NCBI RefSeq assembly: GCF_900104745.1
Contig: NZ_LT629732.1
Location: 744,001 to 808,000 of the forward strand
Length of the DNA stretch: 64,000 nucleotides
Reading direction: 5' to 3'
Origin: Actinopolymorpha singaporensis
GTDB lineage: Bacteria > Actinomycetota > Actinomycetes > Propionibacteriales > Actinopolymorphaceae
Under the pieces are notes generated by a model. That model did no database searches. It was not told the DNA's origin and saw only the letters and a list, made by a program, of their open reading frames with translations. The translations under genes and the position numbers were made by a program. Positions 7,805 to 18,063 of the stretch are shown piece by piece (the first letter of the stretch is position 1; the number at the start of each line of letters is the position of its first letter).

Positions 7805-9897
7805 GTGGTGCTCCCTTGCGTGTCCGGCACCGGCGCGTCAGGCCTGCCACGCAGGCGGCGCCGGAGCAGATGGAGGACGACGGCGACGCAGATGAGCGCG
7901 CCGCCGATCCCGGCGGTGAGCGGTTCCAGGTAGAGAAGCAGGAGCGCGGCGGCGAAGGCAAGGACCCGTTCCGGCGCGTTGGCCGGTCCGACGATCCAGC
8001 CGCCGGTGGCCGCGGCGAGTGCCGCGACGGCGAGCACCGACACGCCGGTCGCCGCGAGGATGCCGGGCAGAGGTCCCTGTGCCAGCAGGGCCGAGCCGTT
8101 GTCGGTGAGCACGAACGCGAACGGCACGAGGAACGCCGGCAGTGCGTACCGCCAGGTGGCCCACATCGTCCGGATCGGGTTGCCGCCGGTGATCGCGGCG
8201 GCGGCCACGGCGGCCAGTGCCGTCGGCGGGCTGACCTCGGACAGCACGGCGTAGTAGAAGACGAACATGTACGCCTCGGGCCGGCTCACGCCCAGCTCGA
8301 CCAGCGCCGGGGTGATGATGACCGACGCGATGATGAACGACGCGGTGACGGGTACGGCGAGGCCGAGCACCGCCACCGCGACGGCGGCGAACACCGCCGT
8401 CAGCACCAGCACCAGCGTCGGGTGGTCGCCGACGACCTGTGCCGCGTCGATGATGATCCCGGCCAGGTTGAGGCCCAACCCGGTGAGGGTGACGACCGCG
8501 ACGATGATGCCGGCCGCCGTGCACACCGCCGCCACCGCAAGCACGCTGCGGGTTCCGGCGGCCAGCGCCTCCAGCAGCCGCCGCGGGCCCATCCGGTGCG
8601 CGGGGTCGAGGAACGAGAACAGGAACTGCAGGATCGTGGCGTACACCACCGCGCGGAACGGCGGGATGTCGGCCGCCATGAACGCCACGATGAGGAACAG
8701 CGACGCGAAGTGGTAGCCGAACCGCGACAGCAGCTTGCCCGCCGACCCGGCCGGGATGTCGACCGGGCGGGCTCCGTGGCGGCGGGCATCGATCTCGATC
8801 GCCAGGATGATGCCGACGTAGTAGAGCAGCGTGGGGACGATCGCGTACACCAACACGGTGAGATAGCTGGTGCGCAGGAGTTCGGCGATGATGAACGCCG
8901 CGGCGCCGAGCGTCGGCGGGGACAGGATCGCCCCGATGCCGGCCGCCGCCAGCACTCCGCCGCCCTGTTCGCGCCCGTAGCCCGCCCGGCGCAGGATCGG
9001 CCACGACACCGAGCCGAGGCTGACCGCGGTCGCGGTGCCCGAGCCGGACACGGTGCCGAGCAGGAAGCCCGCGAGCGTGACCGTGCGACCCGGTGCGTTC
9101 GGTGACTGCCGTCCCTTCCGGCCCTGGAACGCCGCGAACGACAGGTCGATGAAGAACTTCCCCGCCCCCGACATGTCCAGCACCGCGCCGTAGATGGTGA
9201 ACAGCACGATGTAGGTCGCGGCCACGTTGAGCGGCGTGCCGAAGAAGCCGCTGGTCCCCATGTAGAGCTGCGGCACGATCTCGTCGATGTTGAAGCCCAC
9301 GTGGGCCAGCGACCAGTCGGCGGGGAGGTAGCCGCCGTAGTAGGCGTAGGCGAAGAACGCCAGGCAGATCGCCGGCAGCCACCATCCGGTCGTCCGCCGG
9401 CACGCCTCCAGCACCAGCAGGGTGAGCAGCAGCCCGGCGACCAGGTCGAGGGTGGTGGGCACCTGGCGGCGTTCGAGGAAGCCGTCGAAGTCCAGCAACG
9501 GGTAGAGCGTGACGGCCAGGGAGAGGACCGCGAGCGCCCAGTCGAGCACTCCGGGGTTGTCCGGCCGGTCGCCGTCCGAGCCGGACGGTGGCTTCGGCCT
9601 CGGGCGGTACGACACGAACGTCAGCGGCAGGATCGCGGCGAGGAAGAGGACGAGGTAGTACTGCGTACCCCGGGCCAGCGGGAAGAACACGACGTACAAC
9701 ACGAACACGCTGACCACCGCGCACACCACGGTGACCACGAGCGCGACGCGGCCGGACAGCCGGCGGGCCGGGCGTTCCTCGTCGTGCTCGGCGATGATGC
9801 GCTCGACGTCGGGCTGCTCCTCCGGGGCCGACGTGGCAACGGCGTCGCCGGACACAGTGTGGGATCTGGTCGACGCCGAGTGATCACCGTCTGCCAT
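7801..9897 (-). CDS. TRAP transporter fused 4TM/12TM permease
   Basis: Integral membrane permease in which the small (DctQ-like) and large (DctM-like) TRAP subunits are fused; 698 residues, a usual length. About 50 cytosolic, acidic N-terminal residues precede roughly 16-18 hydrophobic segments. Conserved stretches include LLGTVSGSGTATAVSLGSVSWP and the Gly-rich GGVLAAAGIGAILSPPTLGAAAF, which belong to the DctM core. It is the first gene of the pair with the TAXI receptor. A GGGGAG ribosome site lies about 9 nt before the ATG. The start codon is only 16 bp from that of the divergent flavoprotein gene, so the promoters must overlap or lie inside the coding starts. Confidence 0.92.
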   Translation of the reverse strand: MADGDHSASTRSHTVSGDAVATSAPEEQPDVERIIAEHDEERPARRLSGRVALVVTVVCAVVSVFVLYVVFFPLARGTQYYLVLFLAAILPLTFVSYRPRPKPPSGSDGDRPDNPGVLDWALAVLSLAVTLYPLLDFDGFLERRQVPTTLDLVAGLLLTLLVLEACRRTTGWWLPAICLAFFAYAYYGGYLPADWSLAHVGFNIDEIVPQLYMGTSGFFGTPLNVAATYIVLFTIYGAVLDMSGAGKFFIDLSFAAFQGRKGRQSPNAPGRTVTLAGFLLGTVSGSGTATAVSLGSVSWPILRRAGYGREQGGGVLAAAGIGAILSPPTLGAAAFIIAELLRTSYLTVLVYAIVPTLLYYVGIILAIEIDARRHGARPVDIPAGSAGKLLSRFGYHFASLFLIVAFMAADIPPFRAVVYATILQFLFSFLDPAHRMGPRRLLEALAAGTRSVLAVAAVCTAAGIIVAVVTLTGLGLNLAGIIIDAAQVVGDHPTLVLVLTAVFAAVAVAVLGLAVPVTASFIIASVIITPALVELGVSRPEAYMFVFYYAVLSEVSPPTALAAVAAAAITGGNPIRTMWATWRYALPAFLVPFAFVLTDNGSALLAQGPLPGILAATGVSVLAVAALAAATGGWIVGPANAPERVLAFAAALLLLYLEPLTAGIGGALICVAVVLHLLRRRLRGRPDAPVPDTQGSTT

Positions 9898-9913
9898 ATG
9901 TCACGCTCTCCCC

Positions 9914-11614
9914 ATGGACGAGCTTGCGCATGCAGGTCTCGGTCCCCGGCCGTTCGCCCGGTGGGCGGACCCCGAGGACACGGCGGTGCCGTCGAGCAAG
10001 GTCCCAGTGTGGCTGGTGCGCCGCCTAGGTGGGTTGACCCCGAGCCCGGCGGTGCCGGTGTCGGACATACAGGTGCCGCCGAGCGCGCTGACCCCGGCCG
10101 CGGCGGACGCGCTGCGGTCCGCCGTCGGCGCGGCGCACGTCGACACGGATGCGCCTGCCCGGCTGGCGCACGCGGGCGGGCAGTCCTACCTCGACCTGGT
10201 ACGCCGACGCACCGGGCACGAGGTCGCCGTACCCGACGCGGTGGTGTCGCCGGGCAGCCACACCGAGGTGGCCGCGGTGCTGTCGGTGGCGGGCGAGCAC
10301 GAGCTCGCGGTCGTGCCGTACGGCGGCGGAACCAGCGTGGTCGGCGGGGTCGAGCCGGTCCGGGGTACCCCGCCGGGCGGGCAGCCGCGGCGCGCGGTGG
10401 TGACGCTGGACCTGTCCCGGATGGACGCGCTGGTCGCCGTCGACGAGGTCTCGCGTACGGCGACCTTCCAGCCGGGCGTCACCGGACCGCGCGCGGAGGC
10501 GCTGCTCGCGCCGTACGGCCTCACCCTCGGCCACGTCCCGCAGAGCTTCGCCCGCGCGACGCTGGGCGGGTACGTCGCGACCCGCTCGGCCGGCCAGGCC
10601 TCCACCGGGTACGGCCGGCTGGACGAACTGGTGGTCACGCTGCGGCTGGCCACTCCGGTCGGTGAGGTGCGGGCGGGCACGGGGACGCCGAACGCCGCGG
10701 GCCCGGACCTGCGGGCGATGTTCGTCGGCTCCGAGGGCGCGTTCGGCGTGGTCACCGAGGTCACCCTGCGGGTGCGGCCGGCGCCGGTCGAGCGCAGGTA
10801 CGAGATGTGGGTGTTCCCGTCGTTCGAACGCGGGCTGGCGGCGGTGCGGGCGTTCGCGCAGGACTGCCCCCGGCCGCCGGACGTCGTACGCCTGTCCGAC
10901 GAGGAGGAGACCCGGACCACGCTCGCCACGCAGGGAGCGGCCGGCCGGGCACTGGCGTTGTTCGTCCGGGCCCGGGCCGGAACCACCCCGGCCATCTGCG
11001 TGCTGGGCTGGGAGGGCGCGGCCGGCACGACCCGCGCCGCGCGGTCGGGCGTACTCCCCGTGCTCCGGGCGCACGGCGCCGTCCGGATCGGCACCCGTGC
11101 CGGGCAGGCGTGGCGGCGGCACCGGTTCGCCGGCCCGCACCAGCGGGACGTCCTCCTGGACGCGGGCGCGCTGGTGGAGACGGTGGAGACCGCGACCGAC
11201 TGGGCGAAGCTGCCCCGGCTGTACGACGCGGTGGGTACGGCGCTCGCCACCAGCCTCGCCGGGCACGGCACCCCACCCGTGGTGTTCACGCACGTGTCGC
11301 ACGTCTACCCCACCGGCGCGTCGCTGTACTTCACCGTCCTCGCCCGCCGGCTGCCCGACCCGGCCGACGCGGTCGTGCAGTGGGCGGCCGCCAAGGCTGC
11401 GGCGAGCGAGGCGATCCAGGCCGCCGGCGGCACGATCACCCACCACCACGCTGTCGGCCGCGCGCACCTGCCCTACCTCGAGGGCGAGATCGGCCCGGTC
11501 GGTGCGCGGGCGCTGGCAGCAGTGAAGGCCGCCCTGGACCCGGCGGGCATCCTCAACCCGGGCGTACTGGTCGAGCCGCCGCGCGGGCCGAGCGACGTAC
11601 GCCCGCAGGAGTAG
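9914..11614 (+). CDS. FAD-binding oxidase, alkyldihydroxyacetonephosphate synthase-like
   Basis: A 566-residue flavoprotein of the vanillyl-alcohol-oxidase/AGPS family. An N-terminal FAD_binding_4 domain (about 85-290) has PYGGGTSVVGGV and the cofactor-contacting STGYGR and GSEGAFGVVTEV stretches. A C-terminal FAD-oxidase domain (about 300-555) has the ITHHHAVG motif with adjacent histidines and ends in KAALDPAGILNPGV. In ether-lipid synthesis AGPS swaps an acyl for an alkyl group; many actinobacterial members are annotated by similarity only, and lactate- or glycolate-type oxidation is an alternative. No Shine-Dalgarno is visible before the ATG, and the divergent TRAP permease starts 16 bp away, so a leaderless or later start is possible. 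Confidence 0.82.
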   Translation: MDELAHAGLGPRPFARWADPEDTAVPSSKVPVWLVRRLGGLTPSPAVPVSDIQVPPSALTPAAADALRSAVGAAHVDTDAPARLAHAGGQSYLDLVRRRTGHEVAVPDAVVSPGSHTEVAAVLSVAGEHELAVVPYGGGTSVVGGVEPVRGTPPGGQPRRAVVTLDLSRMDALVAVDEVSRTATFQPGVTGPRAEALLAPYGLTLGHVPQSFARATLGGYVATRSAGQASTGYGRLDELVVTLRLATPVGEVRAGTGTPNAAGPDLRAMFVGSEGAFGVVTEVTLRVRPAPVERRYEMWVFPSFERGLAAVRAFAQDCPRPPDVVRLSDEEETRTTLATQGAAGRALALFVRARAGTTPAICVLGWEGAAGTTRAARSGVLPVLRAHGAVRIGTRAGQAWRRHRFAGPHQRDVLLDAGALVETVETATDWAKLPRLYDAVGTALATSLAGHGTPPVVFTHVSHVYPTGASLYFTVLARRLPDPADAVVQWAAAKAAASEAIQAAGGTITHHHAVGRAHLPYLEGEIGPVGARALAAVKAALDPAGILNPGVLVEPPRGPSDVRPQE

Positions 11615-11735
11615 ACACACCGCGCGCCCGCACGCCGTCCGCCGTACCCCAACTCACGCCGCCGAGCGGACGCCACGCAGCCGGATCCCGGGCAGGCTGT
11701 GGCACATCCGCCAGCGCCGCAACAGAGGAGTCGTC

Positions 11736-12620
11736 ATGGCCGACCGACCGTTCCGCTTCGGCATCGTCGCCGGGCTCGCCGCCGCCGGCCCCACCTGGGC
11801 CGAGACCGCCCGCCGCGCCGAGAACCTCGGCTACGCCACCCTCCTGGTGCCGGACACGCTGTGGACCCTCTCCCCGTGGGTCGCGCTGGGTGCCGCCGCG
11901 GCCGGCACGTCCACGCTGCGCCTCGGCACGTTCGTCCTCAACGCTCCGCTGCGCACCCCCGCTGCGGTCGCGCACGAAACGATGAGCCTGGACCTGGTGA
12001 GCGGCGGCCGGTTCGAGCTCGGCCTCGGCGCCGGGCGGCACGGAGCCGAGGCCGAGGCCGCCCGGCTGGGTCTGCGGTGGGGGACGCCGGGCGAACGCGT
12101 CGACCAGCTCGCGGAGACGATCCGTACGGTGAAGGAGACGTTGGCCAAGAGCGCCGCCGACGCCGCTGCCGGGCAGGCACGCGGCCCTGTACTGCGGGCG
12201 GTGCAGCAGCCCGGCCCGCCGATCATGGTGGCCGGAGCCGGGCGGCGACTGCTCACGCTCGCCGCCCGCGAGGCCGACATCGTGGCGCTCGGGGTACCGC
12301 CGACCGGCACGGAGTACGACCTCGCCACCAAGGTGGGCGAACTCCGCGACGTCGCCGGTGACCGGTTCGACAGGCTGGAGATCGCCTACAACCTCGCCGC
12401 GGTCGGCGACGAACTGCCCGGGTGGCTGGCCGGCCAGCTCGGCGCGGACCCGGCCGAGCTGGTGCGATCGGGGTCGGCGGCGATCCTGCGCGGCACATCC
12501 ACGGAGGTGGCCGACGCGCTCCGCCGGCGCCGGGACGCCCTCGGCATCTCCTACATCACCGTGAACGGTGCGTTCATGGACCAACTCGCACCGGTCGTCG
12601 AAGCCCTCGCGGGTCGGTGA
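11736..12620 (+). CDS. LLM-class F420-dependent oxidoreductase
   Basis: Luciferase-like TIM-barrel oxidoreductase of 294 residues, probably using reduced coenzyme F420. Family signatures are LGTFVLNAPLRTPAAVAHE and LVSGGRFELGLGAGRHG (about residues 65-110) with an early FGIVAGLAAAG. Ribosome site GAGGAG sits 5 nt before the ATG. The gene stands alone between the AGPS-like flavoprotein (about 120 bp upstream) and pckG (227 bp downstream). The substrate is unknown; families of this shape act on xenobiotic-like or polyketide-type carbonyl compounds, but no neighbour supports a specific one. Confidence 0.85.
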   Translation: MADRPFRFGIVAGLAAAGPTWAETARRAENLGYATLLVPDTLWTLSPWVALGAAAAGTSTLRLGTFVLNAPLRTPAAVAHETMSLDLVSGGRFELGLGAGRHGAEAEAARLGLRWGTPGERVDQLAETIRTVKETLAKSAADAAAGQARGPVLRAVQQPGPPIMVAGAGRRLLTLAAREADIVALGVPPTGTEYDLATKVGELRDVAGDRFDRLEIAYNLAAVGDELPGWLAGQLGADPAELVRSGSAAILRGTSTEVADALRRRRDALGISYITVNGAFMDQLAPVVEALAGR

Positions 12621-12690
12621 GACCCACGTGGTTCTCGTACAACCCTCGTGAACGGCGAAGCTCCGACGTAGGTATGGCCTGGTCCGGACC

Positions 12691-12710
12691 AGCCGCTTCG
12701 ACTTGCGGCT
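12691..12710 (+). terminator. Possible hairpin terminator after the LLM gene
   Basis: AGCCGC and GCGGCT form a 6-bp stem around an 8-nt loop, 70 nt after the stop. It is immediately preceded by the perfect 14-bp palindrome CTGGTCCGGACCAG (12679-12692), which could form a competing structure. No T-run follows. Confidence 0.35.
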
Positions 12711-12835
12711 GATCATGACGGTCCGGGGCGGCCTCCGGCAAGACCTTGCAGTGCCTACGCAAGAACCGGTAGGACAGCCCTTTCCCGTTGTCGCGGGCAC
12801 CTTCCCGATCCCGTCCCCGGCGGCATGCCCGCCCC

Positions 12836-12848
12836 TACCGTGACCGCA
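12836..12848 (+). promoter_or_regulatory. Leaderless-type -10 element of pckG
   Basis: TACCGT (12836-12841) ends exactly 6 nt before the ATG at 12848 and no Shine-Dalgarno is present, the geometry of leaderless transcripts in actinobacteria. No good -35 is visible. The same spacing recurs upstream of three other genes in this window. Confidence 0.5.
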
Positions 12849-14704
12849 TGTCCACCACCACTACGCCTACCGGCAGGGTGTTGCACGCCACCGGAGAAAC
12901 GCCCGCCGGAATCCCCACCAGCCATGCCCGCCTGCGCGCCTGGGTCGAAGACGTCGCCCACCTGTGCGAACCGGACCAGATCTACTGGTGCGACGGTTCG
13001 GACGAGGAGTGGGAGCGCCTCACCGACCAGCTCGTCGAAGCCGGCACGCTGGTCCGCCTGAACCCGGCGAAGAAGCCGAACTCCTTCTGGGCGCGTACCG
13101 ACCCGAGCGACGTCGCCCGGGTGGAGAAACGCACGTTCATCTGCTCCCGGCGCGAGGCCGACGCGGGCCCCACCAACAACTGGATGAACCCGCGGCAGAT
13201 GAAGGACACGATGACCGAGCTGTACCGCGGCAGCATGCACGGCCGGACGATGTACGTCGTGCCGTTCTGCATGGGCCCGCTCGAGGCCGAGAACCCCTTG
13301 TACGGCGTGGAGATCACCGACTCGGCGTACGTCGCGGTGTCGATGCGGATCATGACGCGGATGGGGCAAGCCGTCCTTGACGGTCTCGGGTCCGACGGCG
13401 ACTTCGTGCCCTGCCTGCACTCGGTGGGCGCGCCGCTGGAGCCGGGCGAGCAGGACGTGCCCTGGCCGTGCGACGACACGAAGTACATCTCGCACTTCCC
13501 CGAGACGCGCGAGATCTGGTCGTACGGCTCCGGCTACGGCGGCAACTCCCTGCTGGGCAAGAAGTGTTACTCGCTTCGGATCGCCAGCGCCATCGCCCGC
13601 GACGAGGGCTGGCTGGCCGAGCACATGCTGATCCTCAAGCTAATTTCACCCGAGCAGCACGTCCACTACATCGCGGCGGCGTTCCCGAGCGCGTGCGGGA
13701 AGACCAACCTCGCCATGCTCGAGCCGACCCTGCCGGGCTGGAAGGTGGAGACGCTGGGCGACGACATCGCCTGGATGCGGTTCGGTCCGGACGGCCGGTT
13801 GTACGCGCAGAACCCGGAGTACGGCCTGTTCGGCGTGGCGCCGGGCACCGGCTGGAAGACCAACCCGAACGCCATGCGCACCATCGAGCGCGGCAACTCG
13901 GTGTTCACCAACGTCGCGCTCACCGACGACGGCGACGTGTGGTGGGAGGGCTACAGCGACCAGTCGCCCGCGCATCTCACCGACTGGAAGGGCCGGGACT
14001 GGACGCCGGGCAACGGCGAGCCCGCCGCTCATCCCAACAGCAGGTTCTGCACCCCGCTGCCGCAGTGCCCGATCGTGGCGCCCGAGTTCGACGACCCGCG
14101 CGGCGTACCCGTCTCGGCGTTGTTCTTCGGCGGCCGGCGGGCGACCACCGTGCCGCTGGTCACCCAGGCGCGCGACTGGACGCACGGGGTGTTCCTGGCG
14201 TCCACGCTGTCCTCGGAGCAGACGGCGGCGGCGGAGGGCAAGGTCGGTGTCGTACGCCGGGACCCGATGGCGATGCTGCCGTTCATCGGCTACAACGCCG
14301 GTGACTACTTCGACCACTGGATCAACATCGGCAAGCACCACGACAACGCGAGGCTGCCGCAGATCTTCTACGTCAACTGGTTCCGGCGCGACGAGGACGG
14401 CTCGTTCCTGTGGCCCGGGTTCGGTGAGAACGGCCGCGTCCTGAAGTGGGCGATCGACCGCATCGAGGGCCGCGCGGACGCCCGGGGAACGCCGATCGGG
14501 TACGTGCCCGCACCGGGCTCACTCGACCTGTCCGGCCTCACGATCGACGACGACGCTGTAGAGGAGCTGGTACGGGTCGACGAGGAGGAGTGGCGGGCCG
14601 AGGTGCCCGGCATCGCCGAGTGGTTCGAGACCATCGGCGACACCGTGCCGGCCGCGCTGTGGGGCGAGCTCGACGGCCTCAGGAACCGGCTCGGGCAGCG
14701 GTGA
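12848..14704 (+). CDS. pckG: Phosphoenolpyruvate carboxykinase (GTP)
   Basis: Converts oxaloacetate and GTP to phosphoenolpyruvate and CO2, the entry step of gluconeogenesis (or the anaplerotic reverse). The 618-residue length is normal for the GTP family. The active-site P-loop FPSACGKTN (residues 279-287, with the reactive C283) and the FFGGRR and [11 protein letters not shown] stretches are intact. I chose the ATG at 12848 over an in-frame upstream start because the family begins close to this point and a -10 element lies 6 nt before it. The last 26 bp overlap the convergent acyltransferase gene. A red-type Calvin cassette 35 kb away makes carbon flow at this node of interest, but no link is shown. 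Confidence 0.96.
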   Translation: MSTTTTPTGRVLHATGETPAGIPTSHARLRAWVEDVAHLCEPDQIYWCDGSDEEWERLTDQLVEAGTLVRLNPAKKPNSFWARTDPSDVARVEKRTFICSRREADAGPTNNWMNPRQMKDTMTELYRGSMHGRTMYVVPFCMGPLEAENPLYGVEITDSAYVAVSMRIMTRMGQAVLDGLGSDGDFVPCLHSVGAPLEPGEQDVPWPCDDTKYISHFPETREIWSYGSGYGGNSLLGKKCYSLRIASAIARDEGWLAEHMLILKLISPEQHVHYIAAAFPSACGKTNLAMLEPTLPGWKVETLGDDIAWMRFGPDGRLYAQNPEYGLFGVAPGTGWKTNPNAMRTIERGNSVFTNVALTDDGDVWWEGYSDQSPAHLTDWKGRDWTPGNGEPAAHPNSRFCTPLPQCPIVAPEFDDPRGVPVSALFFGGRRATTVPLVTQARDWTHGVFLASTLSSEQTAAAEGKVGVVRRDPMAMLPFIGYNAGDYFDHWINIGKHHDNARLPQIFYVNWFRRDEDGSFLWPGFGENGRVLKWAIDRIEGRADARGTPIGYVPAPGSLDLSGLTIDDDAVEELVRVDEEEWRAEVPGIAEWFETIGDTVPAALWGELDGLRNRLGQR

Positions 14705-16487
14705 CACCGCAGGCAGCCGAGGCAGCGGTGACACCTCGCAACGACGACGCCGGCTCGGGGCGGTGCACCCCGCGCGGGCGGTAGCCGAGTGCGCCGCTCT
14801 CGCCGAGGTAGTCCGCGAGCAGCCAGATCACCGCCAGCCACATCTCCGTGCCCTGGAGGCCGGGCGTGCGGTCGCGCTCCGCCCCGCGGCCGTCCTCCAG
14901 GCCGAAGGAGAAGCCGGCACCGTCACGCCAGCGGGTGAGGGCCCGCTCCAGCTGCCGGCGGGCCCACACCTCACCCTCGTTGCGGCGCAGCCGGGTCTGC
15001 TTGCCGATGAGCCACAGCGGGTGGATCACGTCCAGCACGTTGCACGCGTTGCCCAGGTCGTCACCGAAGTACCCCGCGTCCCGGCTGTGGGTGAGCACGG
15101 TGTCCATCGCCTGCTCGGGATAGGGCAGCGGCAGGCCGAACTGCGCGTAGGTGCCGCGGGTGAGCCGGTAGAAGCCGTTCACCGGCTGCAGCCAGCGCCC
15201 GTTCACGTCCGGCCTGCTCCACATCCCGGTGAACGGGTCGGCGTTGGTGAGCAGCCAGCCGAACAGCGTCTCGGCCGGTCCGGTGACGCCGAAGTCGACG
15301 AGGTTGCGGTGCAGGGCGGTGCCCACGCCGTCCACCCAGGAGCCGGCCGACCAGCCGCGGGTGTCCCAGGGCAGCGCCGCCAGCCGGGCGACCAGTTCGT
15401 GCCCGGGCAGGTCGGAGACCGCCCGGACGGGCTCCGGGAAGGACGTTCCCAGCAGTTCCAGCGCGTACCCCACGGAGAGGATGTGATAGTTCGCGCCGTT
15501 GTCAAGGCCGGGTTGCTCCACGGGCTGCAGCCCCGAGAACTGCGCAGGCGTCGCGTACTCCGGAACGAGCCCGGTCGCGGCGTCCTGGCGTCCCCGCAGG
15601 TGCGCGGCGATCTCCTCGCCGGGCACTTGCGGCGGCGTGGTGCCGAGCAGCAGGTCGGCGATCTCGACCGCGTCGCACCAGGCTCGCACGGTGGGTACGG
15701 CACCGGGCCGGTCCAGGAACCGGCCGCCGTGAACGACGCCCTCGCGGGTGTCGTCGCCGGTGTCCGCACTCCCGTCCGGCGCGGACTGCCAGCAACGGGC
15801 CAGCACCGCTTCGGCCTGTTCGCGGGCCCGGTCGGCGAACGCCGTCAGCCGCGCGGCAAGGTCGCCGCCCGCCCGCCCGGTCTGCCGGCGGTCCCGGATC
15901 TGCCGCGCCGGGTTGCCGCCGACGATCGCCCACGCGGGCACGTCCTTGGTCACCACCGCTCCGGCACCGAGCACCGCGTGGTCGCCGACGTGCACGCCGT
16001 CCAGGACGACCACGTGGGAGCCGATCCACACGTCGTTGCCGATGGTGATGCCCCGGGAGGTCGTCGGCTGCTTGCACACCGGACGGTCGGGCGCCATCGA
16101 GTGGTTGAAGCCGAGCAGCGAGGTGTGCGCGCCGATCCGCACCTGGTCGCCCATCCGCACCCGGCCGCGCACCACGGAGTAGGGGTTGAGCGTGCACTCC
16201 GAGCCCATCTCGAGGACGTCGACCTTCACCATGGCGTGCCCGCCGATGTAGGACTTCGCACCCATGCGCAGCCGCTCGGGATAGACATGGGCGCGGTCGG
16301 AGACGAACACGTCGGGGCCGAACTCCACGTCGCCGCGGCCGGCGAGCTCGTTCTGCCACTCCTGTTGGGCCTTGCGGTCGGCCTCGGTCGCGTCGCGGTG
16401 GAACGACCAGGGCGAACCGAAGTCGTAGAACGTCTCCGGGTACGTCTCGCTGTGGGTCTCGGACACCGGCACACCGCCGTCGGTCAT
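14679..16487 (-). CDS. Hexapeptide-repeat acyltransferase fused to an alpha-helical (toroid-like) domain
   Basis: A 602-residue protein with two parts. Residues about 55-195 are a left-handed beta-helix acyltransferase of the maltose/serine acetyltransferase type: isoleucine/valine-rich hexapeptide turns, then [19 protein letters not shown] and [20 protein letters not shown]. Residues about 215-580 are helical and rich in Trp and aromatic residues ([43 protein letters not shown]), resembling an alpha/alpha-toroid glycosidase-like fold that I cannot assign to a family. It may O-acetylate a surface glycan, with the second part recognising or trimming it; that is inference. Ribosome site GAGGGGG precedes the ATG. 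Its 3' end overlaps pckG by 26 bp. Confidence 0.72.
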   Translation of the reverse strand: MTDGGVPVSETHSETYPETFYDFGSPWSFHRDATEADRKAQQEWQNELAGRGDVEFGPDVFVSDRAHVYPERLRMGAKSYIGGHAMVKVDVLEMGSECTLNPYSVVRGRVRMGDQVRIGAHTSLLGFNHSMAPDRPVCKQPTTSRGITIGNDVWIGSHVVVLDGVHVGDHAVLGAGAVVTKDVPAWAIVGGNPARQIRDRRQTGRAGGDLAARLTAFADRAREQAEAVLARCWQSAPDGSADTGDDTREGVVHGGRFLDRPGAVPTVRAWCDAVEIADLLLGTTPPQVPGEEIAAHLRGRQDAATGLVPEYATPAQFSGLQPVEQPGLDNGANYHILSVGYALELLGTSFPEPVRAVSDLPGHELVARLAALPWDTRGWSAGSWVDGVGTALHRNLVDFGVTGPAETLFGWLLTNADPFTGMWSRPDVNGRWLQPVNGFYRLTRGTYAQFGLPLPYPEQAMDTVLTHSRDAGYFGDDLGNACNVLDVIHPLWLIGKQTRLRRNEGEVWARRQLERALTRWRDGAGFSFGLEDGRGAERDRTPGLQGTEMWLAVIWLLADYLGESGALGYRPRGVHRPEPASSLRGVTAASAACGVTAARAGS

Positions 16488-16582
16488 CAGGTCCCCCTCG
16501 GGAAAACGCTCTCCGGTCCACCAGTCTGGAGTACCTGGTCCGTACGGACAACGCGGGCTTCAGGAACCGGACGACCGGGTCC

Positions 16583-16599
16583 GCCCTGCGGATCAGGGC
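16583..16599 (-). terminator. Possible terminator hairpin after the sulfotransferase gene
   Basis: GCCCTG and CAGGGC form a 6-bp perfect stem around a 5-nt loop, about 37 nt beyond the stop of the sulfotransferase gene in its direction of transcription. There is no T-run. Confidence 0.35.
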
Positions 16600-16635
16600 A
16601 GACCCCTGCGCGCCCGGGGCCGTGTGCCGAAGTCC

Positions 16636-17865
16636 TTACCGGTGGAGCAGGCGCCTGCGGGCGCGCCGGGCGAGGATCCTGACCAGTTCGGCGGAGCGAA
16701 CCTTGTGGACCGGCACGCCGGCCTTCTCCGACTTCACCGGCGGTACCGGCGGCACCGGCTTCGGAGCGGGCGCTCCGAAGCCGTTGAGCGTCGGAACGGC
16801 GGCGATCGCGCCGAAGAGCGCCTGCGCCGCGGCTTCGGGGTCCACCATCGCCGCCGACGTCGGCTCCTCCGCGGCCGCGGGCAGCTGTTGGTACAGAAGT
16901 TCCAGATCACCGATGACGCGGACACCCGAGCCGGCCACCCAGTCGGCGATCTCGCGGCCGATCTCGACCGCCTGTTCCTGCGCCCATCGCGGGGTCGTCA
17001 CCCTCGGCTCGTCCGGCCCCGGCTGGCGGGCCTCCTTCAGCCGCTGGATCGCGCCGTACCGCACCAGCCTGGAATAGAAGTTGTCCGGCAGTTCGTCCTG
17101 GCCGCGGAACTCGACGTTGAAGCGCCGAAGCATCTCGATCTCGCCGAGGCTGAGCGACCGGTTCGTCGCCACCGGAACCCCCGGCAGCGTTCCGTCCGGC
17201 AGTCCGAGCAGCGACTCGAACACCCGCAACACCATGTCGCGCTCGGAGTCGTCGACCACGACCACGGTCACCCGGTCCCGCCCGACCACGTCGACCCACC
17301 GCTCGATCAGCCGGTCGTGCCGGTGCCGGCGCCAGAAGCTGGGGTTCGGCTGCTCGTACGGCGGAACCCGCAGCATGTGGTGCAGCCAGTTCTCGTACGT
17401 CGTCCGCTGGCCGTTCTGCACGTACTGCTGCCACTGCGAGGGGAGGATCTTCACCAGCGGCCGAAGCGTGACCACGACGTGCACCCGCTCACCGCCGAGG
17501 TCCTCGACGACGCGGGCGATGACCTCCGGGTCCGCCTCGGAGAAGAACTCGCTGCTGATCACGCCGGTCTGGTCGCCGGCCGCGTCGACCTCCGCGATCA
17601 GCCGATCCCAGTGCCGCTGCTTCGGCGGGTCGTCACCCATCATCGAGTGCCGGCCGGTCACGGCGAGTACGGCGTGCATGGGATGCCGGTCGTAGCTCGG
17701 ATAGTAGATGCCCTGCTCGGCCAGCTGGTCGCGAATCTCGAACAGTGCCGCCTGCACGGCCGTCGTCCCCGTCTTGTGCGGTCCGATGTGCAGCAACCGG
17801 GTGCCGGTCGGCAGTCTCCACTCGTCAGCGGGTGGAGCGGACGTCAAGGCGAGATCGTCGGTCAT
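16636..17865 (-). CDS. Sulfotransferase family protein
   Basis: A 409-residue cytosolic protein with the PAPS 5'-phosphosulfate-binding loop LHIGPHKTGTTAVQAALF near residue 25 and a plausible 3'-phosphate site in VVTLRPLVKILPSQWQQY (about 120-140). It should move sulfate from PAPS to a hydroxyl or amine of a glycan or small molecule; the acceptor is unknown. The C-terminal 90 residues are Pro/Ala-rich and end in a basic RRARRRLLHR tail. I start it at MTDDLALTS because upstream sequence in the same frame shows no protein-like composition. The neighbouring acyltransferase fusion on the same strand could serve the same glycan. Confidence 0.8.
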   Translation of the reverse strand: MTDDLALTSAPPADEWRLPTGTRLLHIGPHKTGTTAVQAALFEIRDQLAEQGIYYPSYDRHPMHAVLAVTGRHSMMGDDPPKQRHWDRLIAEVDAAGDQTGVISSEFFSEADPEVIARVVEDLGGERVHVVVTLRPLVKILPSQWQQYVQNGQRTTYENWLHHMLRVPPYEQPNPSFWRRHRHDRLIERWVDVVGRDRVTVVVVDDSERDMVLRVFESLLGLPDGTLPGVPVATNRSLSLGEIEMLRRFNVEFRGQDELPDNFYSRLVRYGAIQRLKEARQPGPDEPRVTTPRWAQEQAVEIGREIADWVAGSGVRVIGDLELLYQQLPAAAEEPTSAAMVDPEAAAQALFGAIAAVPTLNGFGAPAPKPVPPVPPVKSEKAGVPVHKVRSAELVRILARRARRRLLHR

Positions 17866-17996
17866 GGCAAAGGCACCGTAATGCCATGTACAAGGACGAT
17901 CCACCTGGAGGTATAGACGGCGTCCGGGTCCGGACACGGACAAAACCGCAGGTGACGGGGTAAATGCGGTGGGGAGTGGTAGGCCGGATCGGCTGT

Positions 17997-18032
17997 GCCG
18001 GGCCGCCCCACTCGGTGGGGGTGAGGCCCGGC
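17997..18032 (-). terminator. Strong terminator hairpin downstream of tRNA-Ser
   Basis: Perfect outer stem GCCGGGCC/GGCCCGGC (17997-18004 with 18025-18032) encloses a second perfect stem CCCCAC/GTGGGG with a 3-nt loop. It begins 32 nt past the 3' end of the tRNA. No clear T-run follows, which is common in high-GC actinobacteria. Confidence 0.65.
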
Positions 18033-18063
18033 GCTCGCCGCACGCATTTTGCCGTGGTGAGGG

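Noticed and set aside
7600-9100. 442-codon plus-strand frame opposite the TRAP genes
   Set aside because: Extreme Arg/Asp/Gly/His composition typical of antisense shadow over membrane proteins.
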